Assembly: GCA_029959085.1 (NCBI GenBank)
Contig: JARWIR010000027.1
Location: forward strand, 1,550,001 to 1,614,000
From: Nemophila menziesii
Lineage: Eukaryota > Streptophyta > Magnoliopsida > Boraginales > Hydrophyllaceae
Direction of reading: 5' to 3'
DNA: 64,000 bases
Made by a program: the position numbers and the translations under genes. Shown piece by piece: positions 1 through 11,234 of this stretch (position 1 is the stretch's first letter; each line of letters begins with the position of its first letter). Under the pieces are notes generated by a model. That model did not search any database and was not told the origin of the DNA. It saw only the letters and a list, made by a program, of their open reading frames with translations.

Positions 1-371
1 TTAGTCGCTGTGGAATAGGCGCCTAACCCGTTTAGGCACCGATTAATGGCAAAAAATGGCCGCCTAGGCGCCGATTAATGGCAAAACATGCCCTCATAGA
101 CCTTCTTGTTATTTTTCTTATTCTCGAGAATTTTTTAATTGATATTATAACTCAATTTTTAGTATTTTTATATATATTATAGTGTTGTTAGATGAATTTT
201 TATGACTTAAATAGTTAAAATTTCTATAATTACTACATATATATTAGTAAATATACAAAATTACACAGCGGGATTCAAAACCGTATAATTCCGCCTAGGC
301 CCCGTGTAATCCCGCCTAGGCGCTAGGCCCGGGTCAACCGCCTAGGCCTCAAAACCGAGATCTACAACATA
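1..371. repeat. GC-palindrome-rich dispersed repeat
   Basis: Both ends of this stretch carry clusters of short palindromes built on GGCGCC and CCTAGGCG (about 15-100 and 265-350), separated by AT-rich DNA. There is no open frame of note. It abuts truncated element A at about 372, where homology to element B stops abruptly. It may be a non-autonomous DNA transposon fragment, but I see no clear terminal inverted repeat or target duplication, so the class is a guess. A sequence of similar character lies at about 40,866-40,925. Confidence 0.35.
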
Positions 372-3342
372 GCCCTGCGGTGCATACCTGCGGACTAGGG
401 GTAGTCCGCGGGGGTAGTCCGCGCAGGTCATTCCTTCGCTCCGAAATTTTTTTTTCTTGCGTCCCTAACTCGATTTCTCCGATTCCTACACACCAAAAAC
501 ACTAATACCTTTCTCAAATATGCATTATCAACTAAAAACAACTAAAATAAACTTAAACTAAAAAAAACATAAAAGACATGAAAATTAAAAAACTACGGGT
601 TGTCTCCCGTACAACACTTTTGTTTAACGTCTTTCAAAGTTAGACGTGTTACCTCTGTCAAGATTTGCGAATATAGCTTCCCCAACAACGAGTCAGGCTA
701 TGAACGTCAACTAATCTGCGCTTGACCCCAGTTTTGGGGCGAATTTCTATCACCTTGGCTGAAACAACCTTAGTGACAATGAATGGTCCCATCCACGAGT
801 CTTTGAAACTTCGTGGCCTATTCTCGCGTTTGTGAGCTTTCCATAGAACTTCATGGCCAACCCCAAACTCAATGTTTGGCTCAGTATCCACAGGTTTTGA
901 GTGGATCTTCTGAGGAGGGACTTTGTGATGTGAAAGGCTGTAGATGACAGGTACGGTGGGATCTAACTTCCTTGGTTTCTTACCCAAGACATAGAAGGTC
1001 TCGGATACATTCTTTGCATGAAGGGTGATTGTCCCTTCTTGGAAGTTGATCACACTTTGACTTGTGGCCATGAAAGGCCGTCCAAGTATGATTAGAACCT
1101 GCTTATCTGCATCAAACTCAAGAATAACAAACTCAGTAGGGATGGCGATATTACCTGCACGGACTAAGACGTCCTCCACTGTTCCCCATGTCCTTTTAAC
1201 TGAGTTGTCAACGAACTGCAACTTTACTGGAGTTTTCTCTGATTTCTGAAGTCCAAGTCTCTCGAACACGGACTTAGGCATAAGATTCACACCAGAACCC
1301 ACATCATACATAGCTTGCACCTTGAGCATACCATGTAATTGAATAGGAAGATTGAAACTTCCCGGATCTTTAAGCTTCATTGGTAGCTCTCTTTCACTTC
1401 TTTTTGAAACCCTCAGGTTCTCTCTTGGGATCTCTACACTCGCCTCTTTCTCAGGAATAACTTGCGTATAAACTTGTTGCGGTGTAGGTTCTCTCTTCGC
1501 AATCTCAAGCATTTGGGCGTTGATATTTTCAGGTTGATACGCCTCTACAAATGTCTTGAGTACAGTGTCATCCTTAGGATTTGTATCAGGAATAGTTGAT
1601 GACACTGGTTGAACAATAGGTGGTGATTCCACCTTCTCCTCTTCTTTCTCTTCTTGCACAGCAGGTGCAACTTCATCTTCTGATTCCTCCTTTGAGGCTT
1701 CTTTCTCTTTAGCCAGCTCAGCTGCATAATCCACTACCGATCGAATTTCCTCTTGCATCTTCCTTAGTAGTTGTATAAATTCGGCCTTCTCTTGATCGTC
1801 CTCCACATAAGCCTCAGAACAGTCAGATTCCACGGGGCTAGACTTGGTTGGTTCTTCTTCGGTACTCGGAACTTCCACGGCACTAACGGCAGCATGCGGT
1901 ACTTCCTCTTCTTTTTCTGTAATTTCAAGGAAAATAGCCTTGCAAGCTTCGAACCCAACATTGTTTTCACCTCCTTCGATTGCCTTTACTTCTTTTTGTT
2001 CTACCAAATTTGTTAAAACTTCGTTTAATTGTTTTACTTGAGTACCTAATATCTGAAGTATGGCATCTTGTCCTCTGACCTTCTCTTCCTGAGCGTTCAT
2101 AGTCATGGTCAAACGGTCTAGAGCTTGTGCTATCTGTTGATTGTCCATAGATCCCTCTTGAGGATACTGAGGTAAAGCTTTCTGATCTAATGAATCGGTA
2201 TAGGCATCTTGAGCAGGTTGTTGTGGGGGAGCATGTCTATGTTGATTTTGATACTGACCTCTCTGTTGGAATGAGTTGTTCTGGGGGCGCGGTTGATAAT
2301 GACCAGGATTAGCGGCCCCTTGTGGATTTGAATACTGCATACCCGGATGGTTTCGGTTACCCCATTGATAACCTCCGCGATTGGATATAAAGTAAACAGA
2401 TTGCGGATTTGATTCCCACTCTTCCCATGTATGATTGTTAACCCCACATTGTTGACAACCTTGTGCTTCTTGTACTACGTTTGCAGCGGCTAAATTCTTT
2501 TCCATTGCTATTTTCAGCTCTTTGATTTGATTTTCTAATGCGGATATCTGAGCTGAGTTCGCAGTTTCTGCATCTAAACAAAGCGTTCCTCGGGTCTTTG
2601 CTACAGAAGCTCGCGTTGAAGGCCAACTTCTTTCTTATCCCATAATATTTTCTAACACCTCCGAAGCCTCATTGTGATTCATGGACACAAAATTACCCTT
2701 TCCAATGTTATCCACCTCCTCTCTACCTTTATCATTAAGACCTTCATAGAACATAGCAAGTTGTAGAGCAGGTGTATAACCATGGAGCGGACATCTAGTT
2801 AATTTTTGTTGAAACCTTGTCCATGCTTCTCCCACTGTTTCTCCATCTTCTTGGCAAAATCTTGCAAGCTCGGTTTGATCTTTGAGTCTCATGCTCTTCG
2901 GATAAAATCAGTTAAAGAACGCGGCTTGAAGTTCTCTCCAAGAATGAATAGTTCCATGTGGTTGTCTCTCTAGCCAATCGCTAGCTCTACTGGTCAAGAA
3001 GAACGAAAACATATGACAATACAGTTGCTCGCGTGTAATGCCAGGAGTAATGTAGGCATCACAAATCTGCATGAACTTCTGAATCGATCTTACCGGATCT
3101 TGAATTGCTGTACCAGTATAGAGTCCGAAACTTTGAAATTGACTGAGCATACCCGGATCGGGACAAAATTTAATATTCGGAATCTCTGGAGGGCGGTAAC
3201 TGGTTGGTTGAACATGGAATGGTACATGAAGGCCAGGTAGGTCTTGTTCAACTCGGTTCTATTGATTATTCTGGTTATTTTGCCCATTACCTCCTCCTGC
3301 TGGTAGTTGTACACCAGGTGGTGGATCTTGTTGTTGGATCCC
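372..3342 (-). mobile_element. Element A: truncated non-autonomous Athila-like element
   Basis: This stretch is nearly identical to 19,436-22,389 of element B, in the same orientation. It contains the end of the palindromic array, a gag-protease-GPF reading frame and most of the gag 5' part. It is cut on the left at about 372. On the right, a deletion of about 359 bp relative to B removed the gag start, the primer binding site and the last 53 bp of the LTR. What remains joins directly to the LTR at 3,350-4,826, so A shares that LTR with B in a tandem LTR-internal-LTR-internal arrangement. Unequal recombination between elements is the usual source of such arrays; that is inference. Confidence 0.8.
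658..3342 (-). pseudogene. Gag-protease-GPF polyprotein (element A), broken
   Basis: Read leftward, the frame holds a retrotransposon gag domain (about 3,150-2,635), a CCHC zinc knuckle (about 2,460-2,420), a Q/P-rich linker, a long acidic E/K-rich region and a retropepsin-like domain with the motif YDVGSGVNLMPKS (about 1,310-1,270) and ILGRPF. It ends in an integrase-type tail with WMGPFIVTKV (about 800-770). There is no reverse transcriptase, RNase H or integrase catalytic core; protease runs straight into the GPF tail. Visible lesions are an in-frame TAG near 3,262 and a TGA near 2,906 (both shared with element B) and a stop near 2,636 (private to A). The fourth zinc-knuckle ligand is Trp here, whereas B keeps Cys. 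The 615-codon open part is 658-2,505. Confidence 0.8.
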
Positions 3343-3349
3343 TAGACAG

Positions 3350-4826
3350 GCACTCTCACCCTAGACAGGCACAGTACTGCAAGTATTACAGGACGTATGC
3401 AAGTATTAGTTAGTAAGTTGAGTTTGTTCTCAGGGACTTAAGTGTGTTATATGCGTGAGTAGGAATAACGAGTAAGAAGTAAATAATTAAAGACAGAAAA
3501 TAAAAGCAAATAGATTTCGAGTTTAAGAATTAAAACTAAGAAAATAAAGACAATAAAATAAATACTAAGAATATGAGATGAGAAGTATAGCTTAGGTTTT
3601 GCTAGTATGCACTAATCTTTATAATTCTATCTATGAATCTAGTTAATAAGGGTGAATATTAGCTCTTGGTATACTTAGTCAAGATTCTAATTTCCCATAC
3701 CTTAGACCTTGAGAGCGACTAAGGGGGCTACGGCACAACCAAGAAGAGATTTCAAATAGGGTTATCAAACGCTACTAAGGCCCTAAGCAAATACTGCAAT
3801 CATTGGTGATATGGTGATTAAAACAAACCCTAATGACTATCTAGTTAGAATCATGTTTTGTCAGAACTAATATCGACACTAGACATTATGTGGTGGTTCA
3901 ATAGTTAAACACCCTGTCAAGGAGACCATCTAACTACTATTAAAACAATCCTAAAGTGATCAGTTCTAGGAAAGAAATTAAATCAAAACACATAAACAAA
4001 TATTAAGTAAGTAGCTAATATCAAATTAAAACATATAATTCCCAAAGAAACTTAGATAGAAGAATTAGAATTCATAGATTATACATTATGCAAAACCCAA
4101 GATATGGGGAGTTTAGTTCATACCTGAAGGAAATAAACTAAAAGAAATTACAAAAGACATCATCTTGCTCTCTACAATAAACTGGAAGAATAAAACCTTA
4201 AGAACTAATTACTATGAGGCAAGGATGATTTTACAAGTAATATAAGGGTGTATTTATAGGTGTTTAGAAGACCTAATTCGTTTTCTTGAGGAAGAGGTAA
4301 GGTATTGGACTTCTAGCCCAACTCAAATTCGTATGGAAATAAAGATAAACACTGCTGGACCGTTTTGAGCATATCTTCTTCGTTATTGGTCGGTTTAAGC
4401 TCTATAAGATACCAAAAGAATCGCAACAGAATTATCTCTGTCCCTATGAAAGGAAATTACCAAAATCGGCCTTTTTATTGGGTAAAATAGCACTTCTTTA
4501 GGCGTGTACTGCAGAATCCTAGATTAGGCTGCTTTTCCTTTTCCATCTTTTTAGCTTTTGTTTCCTTATCTCCAATTACCATGCAAATCTATTTCCATAT
4601 CTTGTAATCTTTGACTTGAACTCTAATTAAGCTACATAATTATCTTTAAAGCTACACACTAAATAAACAATTAAACCCAATATGCTCTAAAAATATTATT
4701 TTACTAACTCAAGACTCAAAATAGGAAAGTGCACTATTTCTCAAGAAAATCGACTATTATGACTTCTAAATCACTAAAAATGATGTCTCATCCTAACATT
4801 AATCTATCACAAATGAGGAGACATCA
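3350..4826 (-). repeat. Shared LTR of elements A and B (3' LTR of B), 3' end deleted
   Basis: This aligns without length change over 1,477 positions to 22,749-24,225. It ends on the right with the inverted LTR start TGATGTCTCC. The last 53 bp (with the terminal CA) are missing. Just left of it, a short filler makes a direct repeat of TAGACAGGCAC (3,343-3,353 and 3,362-3,372). By eye about 38 substitutions separate it from the 5' LTR of B (roughly 2.6%), so this is an older insertion than D or F. Confidence 0.85.
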
Positions 4827-4828
4827 AG

Positions 4829-4862
4829 ACCCCCAACTCAAAGTTGTATCGTCCCGATACAA
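4829..4862 (-). promoter_or_regulatory. Terminal polypurine tract of B with adjacent stem-loop
   Basis: Two bases from the LTR end, the minus strand reads TTGAGTTGGGGGT (4,829-4,841), the expected plus-strand primer (PPT). Just upstream in element sense is a stem-loop with 8-bp arms TTGTATCG and CGATACAA around a GGA loop (4,844-4,862). D and F have the same arrangement with different stem bases. Confidence 0.75.
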
Positions 4863-5715
4863 TAAAGATAAAAAGAAAGGGAAGTCTATAAATACACACT
4901 TATAAAATTCTCAACACAATGGGAATAAGCATAGCAGAATATATAGAATAAACCTAAAGCAACATAACTCAAAAAATTTCATGCAATAATATTCATAAAC
5001 TACATACCTGTACACTTCTCATATCCACAGTCAACACGGCTTGAATTCAAGATCAGATTAGTTTCGCAATGTAAGAAGGATTGGGACTTTACTCAGTTCC
5101 CCAAGAGAGCTATAGATTGTTCATCGATTTTCACTAATATTCAAAGGTCCACTTAACTACTCTCTAATGGCTCAATCACTTCTCAATTACATAGCTAAGA
5201 ATCAAAAGGTCTTTAAGGTTGTAATGTAGGCTTAGGGACGGGTATGATAGTATATTTGGATAATTTGGAGTGAGCTTTTGGCTCTCTCCTCACTAGCCAT
5301 CAACGAATCGCCCTAGAGCTTGAGTTACTCTCATAAAACGTTTCTCACTCAACCCAATGAATTCCTTGATGCACACTTTAGCATCCCCAATAACCCAATT
5401 AAAGCTTAAGATGTTCACATAAAAATCCACTTTGCCGGTCCGAATATATATATTTTCTTTTCTTTTCAAATCAATTTCTCTAGCTATGACTCTCTTTTAA
5501 TGTTGAGATATCACGCTATTTTCTCATATATATATTTTTTTTCTTTTAATGCCCTTGTTGGCAAATTTAGCTCGTAGCTTCTTTTCCATTCACTATTACC
5601 CCGGCAGAGGGTTACAATACAAATCTGTGAATCATCATCAATATAAATCACAAAGCACAATTAATAAGCTAAAAAATCCAAACACAATAATAATTCCCAT
5701 AATGGTGGACCCACC

Positions 5716-5728
5716 ACCCCAAACTCAA
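5716..5728 (-). promoter_or_regulatory. PPT-like motif, position 4, element B
   Basis: The complement of TTGAGTTTGGGGT lies in noncoding DNA, followed in element sense by GGTGGTGGGTCC. The same motif and flank occur at 15,521 (G), 30,166 (D) and 52,232 (F). Confidence 0.55.
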
Positions 5729-6086
5729 GCTCTCAAACAACTGTCTATGCATCGCGATTCGAGTGCGGGTCATATGGAAAAGTCCTATAATCTAAAGGGA
5801 TATGGCTTATAACGTGTTTCAATAAAAAGCTTTAGAAAGGCTAGAAGGGGCTGAGAAGGATATAGCATATAAAATCAAAAATCACAAGGTGAGAAGGTAT
5901 AAAAAGGCTTCAAGGGCTTCAAATATGAAAGAACCGCCTTAATCACTTTCTACACTATGTAATTTTGTTATTCTCTTACCTTTAGCACTTTCATCAAATG
6001 GTTTTTCAACTAGCTTGCCTACACACTTCCAAGGTTCCCTGATATCGAACATACTTTCTATCGCATTGCTCACTAATCTTTTCTTT

Positions 6087-6091
6087 ACTAT
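6087..6091. repeat. Target-site duplication of element G, left copy (ACTAT)
   Basis: ACTAT directly precedes the LTR start at 6,092 and recurs at 17,170-17,174 directly after the LTR end. This fixes the borders of G and shows that it inserted into B. Confidence 0.9.
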
Positions 6092-7858
6092 TGATGTCTC
6101 CCTATTTGTTCTAATTATTAGCCCCTTGGAGACATCCTTTTAGGTGAATAAATGACTTATTTGATAGACTTTTAGGCTTAATTGATCATATTACACTTTC
6201 TCCCCTTGGAAATTAACTATTTGCAGAATCTGAGCTTTTGTGCCTAAATTTGACTATTTTTAATGCAAAGTTAATCGGTTCTTGAATTTCATTAAAGACC
6301 AATCCAAGGAGAAAAAGTGAGAATAAAGTCTTAGTGTATTTTAGAGTGTTAGGAAATGATTTTTATTCGAGTTTCTATTTTTAGAGTACACTTTCCTATT
6401 TCGATTTCTTGATTTATTGATTTATTGATTTATTCTTTTTAAGCATATGCGGTTTAATTATTTATTTAATGTGAAGCTTTAAGAGATAAATGGTAATTAC
6501 TTAGAGATCAAGTCAAGATAAAGATGAAAGGAAAGAAGATTTACATGGAAATAAGAAGATTTAGGAAAGATTTATTCAAAGGAGGAAAAGATAAAGTTGC
6601 CTTTTGAAATCTGAAAATCCAGCCACGTTTTAGAGATTAAATCATAATAAAAGAATGGCTAGAATTCTGGACGAATGGTATGCACCAATAGAAAGAGCTT
6701 TCCAAGACAAGCAGTTTCATATATTGGAACTTCTCAAACGGATAAGTATTGAAAAAGATATGACCAAATCAAATCAGCAGAATCTTATCTTTTAGAGCTA
6801 CGAATTTGAGAGTCTTTGACTTGTCTTCCACCCCAAGCAAAATTCGACCTAGGGTCTTCCAACACCTATAAATACACCCCTTAACCTCCTACTTTCACAC
6901 ACTTCATAGAATTAAACAAGAGGCTTAAGGTTTTCAAGTCAGAGCACGAAGGAGAGAAGAAGCTAGAAGCTGGAGGAATCCTGTTCTTCCATCCATAGTC
7001 ATTCTACCCTTTAGGTTTTTCATTTATCTTTTGTATTTGAACATGAATTCCTTTTCTTTTATGTTAGTTTTTAATTTCATCATGAGCTAAATTTCTTTAT
7101 ACTTGAGAATCGCATTAAAGGGATGAACCTTAATTAATTAATCTATGTGTTGAATTTGGGATTGTTTAGATTTAAATAGGATTGAGTTTTATATATTGGT
7201 TATTACTTTGTTTTCATTACTAATTCTTTTAGGAACAACTAGAATTAGCTGTTAGTATTTGGGCTATTCACTTTAGTGGCGAAGTGATCATCCGACAGGG
7301 GGTTTGAATACAGATCTAGGTAATACCCGTGTAATGTCCGTTATTGACCAACAGGCTTAACTAGTTACATTGCCAAAGAGGTAAAATCATATCATCCGAA
7401 AAGCCATATTCGACCATACAGGTGTTTATGATACTTTAGGATAGCTTCTAGGTCCACCCGACAGGGGGCTAGGAGATATTAGAGTCCCGACTAATATTAT
7501 AATTCCAATTCTGCCCTTAGACATAGCATAGATGACATTGATTAAGTGGATTCCTTTGCGTGACTCAAGTATCTCTCTTATCTGAAGTTAGTAGTTATTT
7601 TCATTATTTCCATTCTGTTAATTTAATTCTAGTCTTTATTTTATTTGCATCTTTTAATTTACAAAAACCAAACAAAAATTCTATCTTTTATTTTTCTGTT
7701 TAGCAATTATTCCTACTACCTGATTGATATTTGGGTTAAACCTAATCCGTCCCTGAGAACGAACTTGATTATCATATATTACTTGGGACAACCGTACACT
7801 TGCGGTTAAGTGGTTCCTCTATTTTGCACTTAATTTTATAACACCACAGGACCCACCA
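6092..7858 (+). repeat. 5' LTR of element G
   Basis: Starts TGATGTCTCC, ends GGACCCACCA; 1,767 bp. The last 948 bp recur at 16,221-17,169. Related full-length copies are the solo LTR 34,921-36,689 and the LTRs of F. Confidence 0.92.
6867..6874 (+). promoter_or_regulatory. TATA box of the LTR promoter (G)
   Basis: TATAAATA in the middle of the LTR. The same octamer sits at the equivalent place in the LTRs of B (complement at 23,650), F (complement at 60,890), the solo LTR (complement at 35,905) and D (25,937 and 31,549). It is the likely U3 core promoter, with transcription starting some 30 bp downstream. Confidence 0.6.
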
Positions 7859-7864
7859 AGTTTT

Positions 7865-7882
7865 TGGCGCCGCTGTCGGGGA
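7865..7882 (+). promoter_or_regulatory. Primer binding site, tRNA-Asp type (G)
   Basis: TGGCGCCGCTGTCGGGGA, six bases after the LTR end, is complementary with few mismatches to the 3' end of plant tRNA-Asp, the primer typical of Athila-like elements. The sites in D, B and F differ at one base (C for T). Confidence 0.8.
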
Positions 7883-8003
7883 CGGTAGCGTGTGACCCCG
7901 GTGTTAATATTTTAGTAGTTTAATTGTTAGTTTAGTTTTAGTTTTATTTTTCAGTTTTACGCTTTGGGTTGTTTTTCTTTCTCAGGTTTACAGGTTTTGG
8001 TTT

Positions 8004-9260
8004 ATGCGTGAAGATATCGTGATTCTTGCAAATCCCGAAAACCTAGTTCGTGAAGCAACCAAAAGAAAGAGAGACGCTAAAGCAAAAGAGTTAGAGGAGC
8101 AATTAGCAAGAGAAACAATGGCTGAAGATCCAGTTGACAATCGACAACAACTCAACCCTCCAGCTGCTCCTGTTGCTCAAAATAATGATATGTGGTTCAT
8201 CAATGGCCCTGAAGAAGCTCCGTTTCGAGCTCCTGCCCTCGGAATTGGCCCTGCAAATATTAATGTCGATAGATTCAGACCCGATCCTGGTATGTTATCT
8301 CAGTTTCAAAGTTATGGCAACTTCCGAGGAGCACCTACCGAAGATCCAATCCGTGTTGTACAGAAGTTCATGCAAATTTGCGATTCTTATATTACGCAAG
8401 GAGTGACTAAAGAGCAAATGTATTTTTCTCATTTTAGATACTTCGTTATTGATGGAGCAAGCGAGTGGCATGATTCTCAAGAACCCGGAACAATTACAAA
8501 TTGGGACGCATTACAAACCGCGTTCTTCGATAGATACTACCCAGCGAACATGAGATTAGATGCGCAAGTTGAAATAACGTCATTCAAACAAGAGGAAGAC
8601 GAGACTTTGGGTAGAAGTTGGAAGAGATTTCAGATTTGCTTAAGAAGAGTCCCTGATCATGGCCTCACAGAAATACAACAGATGAAGATATTTTACCGAG
8701 GACTTGATGGCTCTTCGAAAAAGGATCTAGACTTACTTTGTGGTGGTGCATTTCTTCGGGGACAACCTGTCCATGCTAAGATTATTTTGAATAGAACTGT
8801 AACGAATGAACTAGGTTGGAACACCGTAAGAACACCTGTCCGAGGTAGAAATATTGCACTACTTGAAGAAAAATTCACCGCCATGGAAAACAAACTCGAA
8901 CAACAACTGAAACAGCTTACTCTAGCTGTTACAAAAGGTGCTACTGGTAGAAGAGCAGATGTTAATGTTACACAAGAAGTTTATGGATGTTCTAACTGCG
9001 GTACACAAGATCATGATTTGGAGACCTGTCAAAATAATCCAGAATCCGTAATGTTCGTGTCCAACCGAGGACATTATAACTCAAGTGGTCAAGGTTATCA
9101 ACCAAACAGAAACCATCCGGGTTTCCAATATTCGAATCCAAATGGGGCTGCTAATCCAACTTATGCATATCAACCACGTCCCCAAGGAAACAACTTTCAA
9201 CCAAGACCTCATAACAACTATCAAGGTGGACAAGCATACGGAAATCAAGCTCAGAGATAA
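8004..9260 (+). CDS. gag: Gag protein of element G (first part of gag-pol)
   Basis: 418 codons from ATG 8,004, after a 120-bp leader. Residues about 110-260 form a retrotransposon gag (capsid) domain with FFDRYYPANMR and a conserved GLDGSSKKDL helix. A CCHC zinc knuckle (CSNCGTQDHDLETC, C-x2-C-x4-H-x4-C) lies at about residues 330-345, followed by an Asn/Gln/Pro-rich tail. Gag packages element RNA in cytoplasmic virus-like particles. The TAA at 9,258 replaces a sense codon present in element F, and the same frame resumes at once, so this is a truncating nonsense mutation inside a gag-pol frame rather than a natural gag end. The F copy at 58,397-59,758 supports the same start. Confidence 0.85.
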   Translation: MREDIVILANPENLVREATKRKRDAKAKELEEQLARETMAEDPVDNRQQLNPPAAPVAQNNDMWFINGPEEAPFRAPALGIGPANINVDRFRPDPGMLSQFQSYGNFRGAPTEDPIRVVQKFMQICDSYITQGVTKEQMYFSHFRYFVIDGASEWHDSQEPGTITNWDALQTAFFDRYYPANMRLDAQVEITSFKQEEDETLGRSWKRFQICLRRVPDHGLTEIQQMKIFYRGLDGSSKKDLDLLCGGAFLRGQPVHAKIILNRTVTNELGWNTVRTPVRGRNIALLEEKFTAMENKLEQQLKQLTLAVTKGATGRRADVNVTQEVYGCSNCGTQDHDLETCQNNPESVMFVSNRGHYNSSGQGYQPNRNHPGFQYSNPNGAANPTYAYQPRPQGNNFQPRPHNNYQGGQAYGNQAQR

Positions 9261-9287
9261 CCACCTCAAGATGCTTATACCGAAACC

Positions 9288-11162
9288 ATGAACCAGAAAG
9301 CTTTACCTGCTCAACCTCAAGAAGGCGCATTAGATGTTCAGCAAACCTTGACAACACTAATCAACATTCAACAATCCACCGCCGCAGCACTTAAGTTGAT
9401 TGAAACTCAAATGGCCCAGATAAATAAGCAATTAAATCAACGTCAGCAAGGACAATTACCGAGTGATACTGAAGAACCTAAGCAGAGAGAAGATTGTAAT
9501 GCAGTAACACTTCGAAGTGGTAAGAAGCTCGCTCCACCTCCTTTTCCCGTAATGAAAGAAAAAGAAACAACTGTGAAAGAGAAACCGGCAAAAGAGGTGG
9601 AAGAAAAAGAAGATGAACCCGAATTAGTGGAAGTGGAGAAGATTCCGGAGAAGCCAAAATCCAAAGATGTTACAGAAACCCGTCCTCCTCCACCTTTTCC
9701 CTCAAGAGTTCAGAAGAAAGGAGACATGGCAGAATATCAGAAGTTCTTGAATATGGTACGTGGTCTCAATATTAACGTTCCGTTTTTAGATGCTATACGC
9801 GATGTTCCGAAGTACGTTAAATTTCTGAAAAGAGCCATCACCAATAAGAGACCGTACCGCGAGAATGAGATGATAGGATTGCCAGAAGAATGCAGCGCTA
9901 TATGCCAAAGTAAGTTGCCACCTAAACTACTTGATCCTGGGAGTTTCACGATTCCTATTTCTATTGGCAATGAGTGGAAAGGGAAAACTTTGTGTGACTT
10001 GGGCGCGAGTATCAACTTGATGCCGAAGTCAATTTTCAAAAAATTGAAGATAGGAAATGCTAGATCAACTTCCATGATCCTACAAATGGCTGATAGATCC
10101 CTCGCTCATCCAGAGGGACGAATCGAAGATGTCCTCGTCAAGGCAGGTACGTTAATTTTTCCAGTTGATTTCGTTATTCTTGAATACGACGCGGATAGGA
10201 ATGTCCCCATCATATTGGGTCGACAATTCCTAGCCACGGGGCGTACTGTTATTGATGTAGAAAACGGCGAATTAACTATGCGAATCCAAGACGAGACGGT
10301 AAAGTTCAACGTGTTTAGGGCCATGAAGTTTCCAGATATTCCTGAAGAGTGTTTCCGCATGGATATACTTGATTTAGCTACGCAAGAAACGTTTGATTGT
10401 ATGAATTTTAACGATATCTTGCGAGCAGCCCTAACACTTGACTTACCAGAATTGATGGAAGAACTAACCGAAACCGTAGCTGCTTTGAATTCTGGAACTA
10501 TGAAACATAGGCATCTCGCCTATGAGCCATTCCGAGAACCTGGGGAGATAGTATCTAAAAAGAAACCATCCATCGAGTCTCCCCCAAAATTAGAAGAAAA
10601 GCCGCTTCCATCACACCTGAGGTATGCGTATTTAGGTACTAACAACACTCTACCTGTTATTGTTTCAGCTACTTTAACAGGTCCTCAAGAAGACAAACTG
10701 TTGCGCATACTGAGAGCTAATAAAGAGGCGATTGGTTGGACTATTGCTGACATCAAAGGTATTAGTCCTTCCTATTGCCAACACAAAATCATTCTAGACG
10801 ATGAAAACGCGCGCTCAGTTGAAGGACAAAGAAGATTGATGCCAGCTATGAAGGAAGTAGTGAAGAAAGAGGTTATCAAGTTGCTAGATGCGGGAATCAT
10901 CTATCCCATAGCTAGCAGTGAATGGGTGAGTCCAGTTCAATGCGTACCAAAGAAGGGTGGTATTACTACCATCTTGAACGAGCAAAATGAAGCCATTCCC
11001 TCAAGGACCGTTGTTGGTTGGAGAGTGTGTATGGATTATCGAAAGTTGAACAAGGCCACCAGAAAAGATCACTTCCCTCTTCCGTTTATTGATCAGATGT
11101 TAGACAAGCTAGCTGGCAGAGAATATTATTGCTTTTTGGATGGATATTCAGGATACAATTAG
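9288..11162 (+). pseudogene. pol: Protease and N-terminal reverse transcriptase segment of gag-pol (G)
   Basis: Same frame as gag, between stops at 9,258 and 11,161. After an E/K/P-rich linker comes a retropepsin-like domain with CDLGASINLMPKSIF (about 9,993-10,035) and ILGRQFLATGRTVID. It then enters reverse transcriptase with GWRVCMDYRKLNKATRKDHF and ends at FLDGYSGYN, where a TAG interrupts the domain. Element F has Gln at that codon. The change is a C-to-T transition. Protease would process the polyprotein; reverse transcriptase copies the RNA. Confidence 0.88.
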
Positions 11163-11234
11163 ATTTATGTAGATCCAAAAGACCAACACAAGACAACCTT
11201 TACATGTCCTTTTGGTACCTTTTCCTTCCGAAGG

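Larger units (their letters stand above)
4827..6091 (-). other. 3' noncoding region of element B (distal part)
   Basis: No reading frame is supported. Read on the minus strand it holds the fourth PPT-like motif (complement at 5,716-5,728), a block conserved with the other families (about 5,210-5,620, including the complement of AACCCTCTGCCGGGG at 5,598-5,612), then a stem-loop and the terminal PPT next to the 3' LTR. Element G is inserted at 6,091/6,092. Confidence 0.7.

Noticed and set aside
9737..10360. Minus-strand frames over the protease region (also 57,431-58,054 on the plus strand)
   Set aside because: Antisense shadows of the protease/gag linker; the same pair appears in both G and F as expected for shadows.
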